Origin: Nisaea sp.
GTDB lineage: Bacteria > Pseudomonadota > Alphaproteobacteria > Thalassobaculales > Thalassobaculaceae
NCBI RefSeq assembly: GCF_034670185.1
Contig: NZ_JAXMNY010000003.1
Location: 310,001-374,000, forward strand
Length of the DNA stretch: 64,000 nt
Direction: 5' to 3'
Every line of letters starts with the position of its first letter. Position 1 is the first letter of the stretch. A program made the translations under genes and the position numbers. The notes under the pieces are model-generated. The model saw only the letters and a list, made by a program, of their open reading frames with translations, ran no database searches and was not told the origin of the DNA. This document shows positions 61,413 through 64,000 of this stretch, in pieces.

Positions 61413-63752
61413 ATGGATTTCAACAAGCTGGGAATTCGCATCGCGCTGATAGCGATCATTCCACTGATGGCCCTGGTGGCCGTGACGCTTTTCCTGCTGG
61501 TCACGCAGCTCAATACCTATAATGGCTTGAAGGCTCTTATCCCATTGGGAGAGCTCTCGAAACGCGCGGGCTCTCTTGTGCATGAGCTTCAGATCGAGCG
61601 CGGGACCTCTGTCGGCTTGTTGACCGGCGGTGCCGGTGCTGCCGGGCGGGTGGCGAAGGCAAGGGGTGTCAGCGACGGAGAACTCGGTCGCTACGATGCC
61701 TTCGCCAAGGCATTCAAAGAGAACAGCTCTCTGCATGACGGTGAGCACCTTGAAGATGTTCACAGGTTCCTCGATAAGGTCGAGGGCGAACTTGCGGACC
61801 TCGCGGCGCATCGATCTGCGGTCGATGCCGGCTCGGTAAGTGTGGCCCAGAATGTCGGTTTCTATTCCGCCATCATCCGCGATCTGATCGACATCATCGC
61901 GATCGTCGAGGAAGCCAGCCCGGACCCTGAAATTTCACAAGAGTTGCTCGCGCTCCGCGCCCTGATCTGGGCGAAAGAGAATGCCGGGCTAGAACGGGCG
62001 ATTGGTGCGGGCGTCTTCAATACAAATTTTGGAAACCCGGCTCTCTACGCCCGCTTTCTGAATTTTGTCCGCGGTCAGCAGATCTTCCTGCATGAATTCG
62101 AAATTTTCTCGATTGCGGGAGAGACAGAGATCTTCGACCGGATCGTCACCGGTCCCGACGTGCAGCAATATCAGAACTGGTTGAAGGTTCTCGTCGACTT
62201 GCCGACCACGAACGACACGCAAGGCATTGTCGGGGGCGACTGGTTCGCAACCGCGACCAAGAGAATCAACCTGATGAAGCAGGTCGAGGATACGCTTGCG
62301 GACAAGATGATCCTCGACGCGCAGAGCCATATCGATGCGCAGTTCACCGAGATGATCCAGGTTCTACTGGTCAATCTGGTCGCTCTGGTTCTTGCCGCGT
62401 CGGCTGCCTGGATGATCATCCGTTCAACCACGGGGCCACTCGGCCGTATCACGGACACACTTCTGGCGATTGCCGCCGGCAACGACTCTATCCAGATCGG
62501 GGAAGCGGATGCCGGGCCGACGGAGGTCCGTAATCTCAACAAGGCGGCGGGAACTTTCCTCGGCGCCGCGCGGGAGCGCGCCGCTCTTGAGCGGGCGGCG
62601 ATGGAACAGCAGTCGCGTGCCGAGGAAGCTCGGGCTGAGGCCCTCCGCTCCATGGCGAATACGGTCGAAGGCGAGACTGCCGCGGCTGCGGAAGAGATAT
62701 CGAGAGAGACCGCCGAGCTGCGCAATGCGGCAACGGAAATGGGCCAGTCGGCCGAAAGTGTTTCCGCGCGCTCCGAGAGCGTCGCCGCGGCCGCTCACGA
62801 GGCGCTTGCCAATGCGGAAACCGTCGCCAGCGCCGCCGAGGAACTGACGGCCTCAATCAACGAGATCAGTGGCCAGATGGGTAATGCGACCGGCATTATC
62901 CGGGATGCCGCCAATCTTGGCTCCGGGACGGAAAAGACGATCCTGGATCTTCAATCCGCAGTGGTGCGCATCAGCGAGGTTGTGACCGTGATCCGGGACA
63001 TTGCCGAGCAGACGAACCTCTTGGCGTTGAATGCCACCATTGAGGCGGCCCGTGCGGGTGAGGCCGGCAAGGGCTTTGCGGTCGTCGCGAGCGAGGTCAA
63101 GAACCTCGCCAATCAGACCGGGAGCTCGACCGAGGAAATCAACCAGCAGATCGCCGAAGTACAGAACGTGACCGAAGCGGCGGTGCGCTCGGTGAGCGAA
63201 ATCATTGCCAAGGTTCGAGAGATCGAGGAGGTGGCTGGAGCCGTCTCTCACGCGGTTGGCGAGCAGAAGAACGCGACCGACGAGATCGCTCACAACGTCG
63301 CGGAGACGGCGTCGGCATCACGCGAGATGACGGAACAGATCACCGCCGTGACCAGGGAAGCGGAATCCACCGGGCGCCGCGCCGGCGAGGTTGCTGGCGT
63401 TGCCGAAAAAGTGGCGCGGGAGGTCCAGGAATTGCGGTCAACGGTAGTTGCTTCGGTCCGTTCCGCAGATCCGAACGTCGATCGCCGCCGGGACGAGCGC
63501 AAGGCCGTCCGGATCGGGTGCACGCTTCAGTTCGGAGGAGCCCCGATAGCGGCCACCGTGGTCGATCTTGCGCCGGGCGGGTGCCAGGTCGAAACGGATC
63601 AGGAGTTTGCTGAGGGCGCGGACGGTACGATCTCAATCGACGGCATTGCGAGCGGCATTCGGAGCCGGGTAGCTTCCGCTCGCAATGGCTCTGTCAGCCT
63701 CGTCTTCCACGACAATGGCGCCAATGCGAAGGCGATAACGGCTGCTATGTAG
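61413..63752 (+). CDS. Methyl-accepting chemotaxis protein with NIT sensor and C-terminal PilZ domain
   Basis: 779 aa. A first membrane helix (IALIAIIPLMALVAVTLFLL) is followed by a NIT-type periplasmic sensor (HELQIERGTSVGLLTGG), a second helix (VLLVNLVALVLAASAAWMII), HAMP, and the MCP signalling tip (DIAEQTNLLALNATIEAARA). A PilZ domain closes the protein (about 690-779; RRRDERKAVRIG, then DLAPGGCQVE). NIT domains usually respond to nitrate/nitrite and PilZ to cyclic-di-GMP, so chemotaxis and second-messenger signals may meet in one receptor. In the second PilZ motif the usual Ser is Pro, so binding needs testing. Confidence 0.9.
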   Translation: MDFNKLGIRIALIAIIPLMALVAVTLFLLVTQLNTYNGLKALIPLGELSKRAGSLVHELQIERGTSVGLLTGGAGAAGRVAKARGVSDGELGRYDAFAKAFKENSSLHDGEHLEDVHRFLDKVEGELADLAAHRSAVDAGSVSVAQNVGFYSAIIRDLIDIIAIVEEASPDPEISQELLALRALIWAKENAGLERAIGAGVFNTNFGNPALYARFLNFVRGQQIFLHEFEIFSIAGETEIFDRIVTGPDVQQYQNWLKVLVDLPTTNDTQGIVGGDWFATATKRINLMKQVEDTLADKMILDAQSHIDAQFTEMIQVLLVNLVALVLAASAAWMIIRSTTGPLGRITDTLLAIAAGNDSIQIGEADAGPTEVRNLNKAAGTFLGAARERAALERAAMEQQSRAEEARAEALRSMANTVEGETAAAAEEISRETAELRNAATEMGQSAESVSARSESVAAAAHEALANAETVASAAEELTASINEISGQMGNATGIIRDAANLGSGTEKTILDLQSAVVRISEVVTVIRDIAEQTNLLALNATIEAARAGEAGKGFAVVASEVKNLANQTGSSTEEINQQIAEVQNVTEAAVRSVSEIIAKVREIEEVAGAVSHAVGEQKNATDEIAHNVAETASASREMTEQITAVTREAESTGRRAGEVAGVAEKVAREVQELRSTVVASVRSADPNVDRRRDERKAVRIGCTLQFGGAPIAATVVDLAPGGCQVETDQEFAEGADGTISIDGIASGIRSRVASARNGSVSLVFHDNGANAKAITAAM

Positions 63753-63784
63753 GTGAAACGGATCGCGCACGTTGCCGCCGCCGA

Positions 63785-64000
63785 TCAATAGGCCCGCTCG
63801 ACGCAGAAATCGACAACGTCGATAAGGGAATCCTTGGCCGGGCCGTCTTCGAACAGGCCGAGTGCGTCGCGGGCAATCGACGCATAGTGGCGCGCCCGGT
63901 CCAGGCTGTCGGCCAGCGTGTTGTGCTTTGCCATCAGTTCCTGGGCTCTCTCCAGATCGCCGTCCTGCTGATCAAGCTCTTCCAGGGTACGGCGCCAGAA
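63785..64000 (-). CDS. Polyprenyl diphosphate synthase, C-terminal end (5' part outside window)
   Basis: The last 71 codons on the minus strand end in RARHYASIARDALGLFEDGP and DSLIDVVDFCVERAY, the typical C-terminus of octaprenyl/decaprenyl diphosphate synthases (IspB type), which make the side chain of ubiquinone. The catalytic Asp-rich motifs lie beyond the window edge. Convergent with the chemotaxis receptor gene. Confidence 0.8.
   Translation of the reverse strand, partial: FWRRTLEELDQQDGDLERAQELMAKHNTLADSLDRARHYASIARDALGLFEDGPAKDSLIDVVDFCVERAY

Overview
The window looks like chromosomal DNA of a GC-rich alphaproteobacterium, probably a Rhodospirillales-type marine or environmental lineage. 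The block SUV3-like helicase / S4 protein / TerB / 7Fe ferredoxin / CarD / RpoH, the sigma-32 RpoH box and the overall codon use fit this group. The genus is not established from the sequence alone.

Layout. (1) 1-2303: a lower-GC two-component pair (LuxR-type regulator, PAS hybrid kinase) ending at a displaced 3' end of a tRNA-Val(GAC) gene, so this is the right end of an integrated island. (2) 2485-6246: a GFA-domain protein and the first large secreted DUF4347/RTX protein. (3) 6420-13389: an NCS2 purine/pyrimidine permease, then a ugp-like ABC importer with a GpdQ-type phosphodiesterase. (4) 13447-19458: a homogentisate operon (hmgA, fahA, an MBL-fold protein with altered metal ligands, a flavin monooxygenase, DUF2783) with a divergent MarR regulator. 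(5) 19468-28370: a patchwork with the second DUF4347/RTX protein, purC, a small secreted Cys-rich protein, REP-like repeats, an htpG tail remnant, an AT-rich membrane protein and an N-terminally shortened HlyD adaptor. (6) 28371-46946: mostly housekeeping and stress genes (htpG, helicase, fdxA, carD, rpoH, M48 protease, nuclease, aminopeptidase, PagL-like, SDR, IlvD/Edd-type dehydratase, CBS protein), including two apparent pseudo-enzymes. (7) 47105-50647: two half-size YeeE/YedE proteins behind an ATTC-N8-GAAT palindrome, then an MBL-fold protein and a FAD oxidoreductase. (8) 50774-60948: a sensor kinase, a two-gene DUF4347 operon (one protein with five near-identical tandem repeat units), and a rightward set led by a possible HTH regulator. 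(9) 61090-64000: tRNA-Pro(CGG), an NIT-HAMP-MCP-PilZ receptor and the end of a polyprenyl synthetase.

The most striking signal links distant parts of the window. All three large DUF4347/RTX genes, and the unfamiliar gene at 57919, have upstream arrays of TTCCAA half-sites, mostly spaced 9 bp apart, often with an inverted copy forming TTGGAA-N-TTCCAA. A 27-bp stretch is identical between the gene at 3100 and the gene at 57248, in the same orientation relative to each gene. I infer a dedicated regulon for a family of secreted DUF4347 proteins, with the 57919 product as candidate regulator. All four DUF4347 domains keep a His and a Cys 39-43 residues apart, in a pattern resembling clan CD (caspase/CHAT-like) peptidases.

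How the genes work together. The hmg operon plus the flavin monooxygenase/DUF2783 pair could turn hydroxyphenylacetate-type compounds into homogentisate and open its ring; no maleylacetoacetate isomerase is present. The ABC importer and phosphodiesterase probably salvage phosphodiesters. The YeeE/YedE pair is probably controlled by (per)sulfide. The helicase-to-RpoH block is ordinary core genome.
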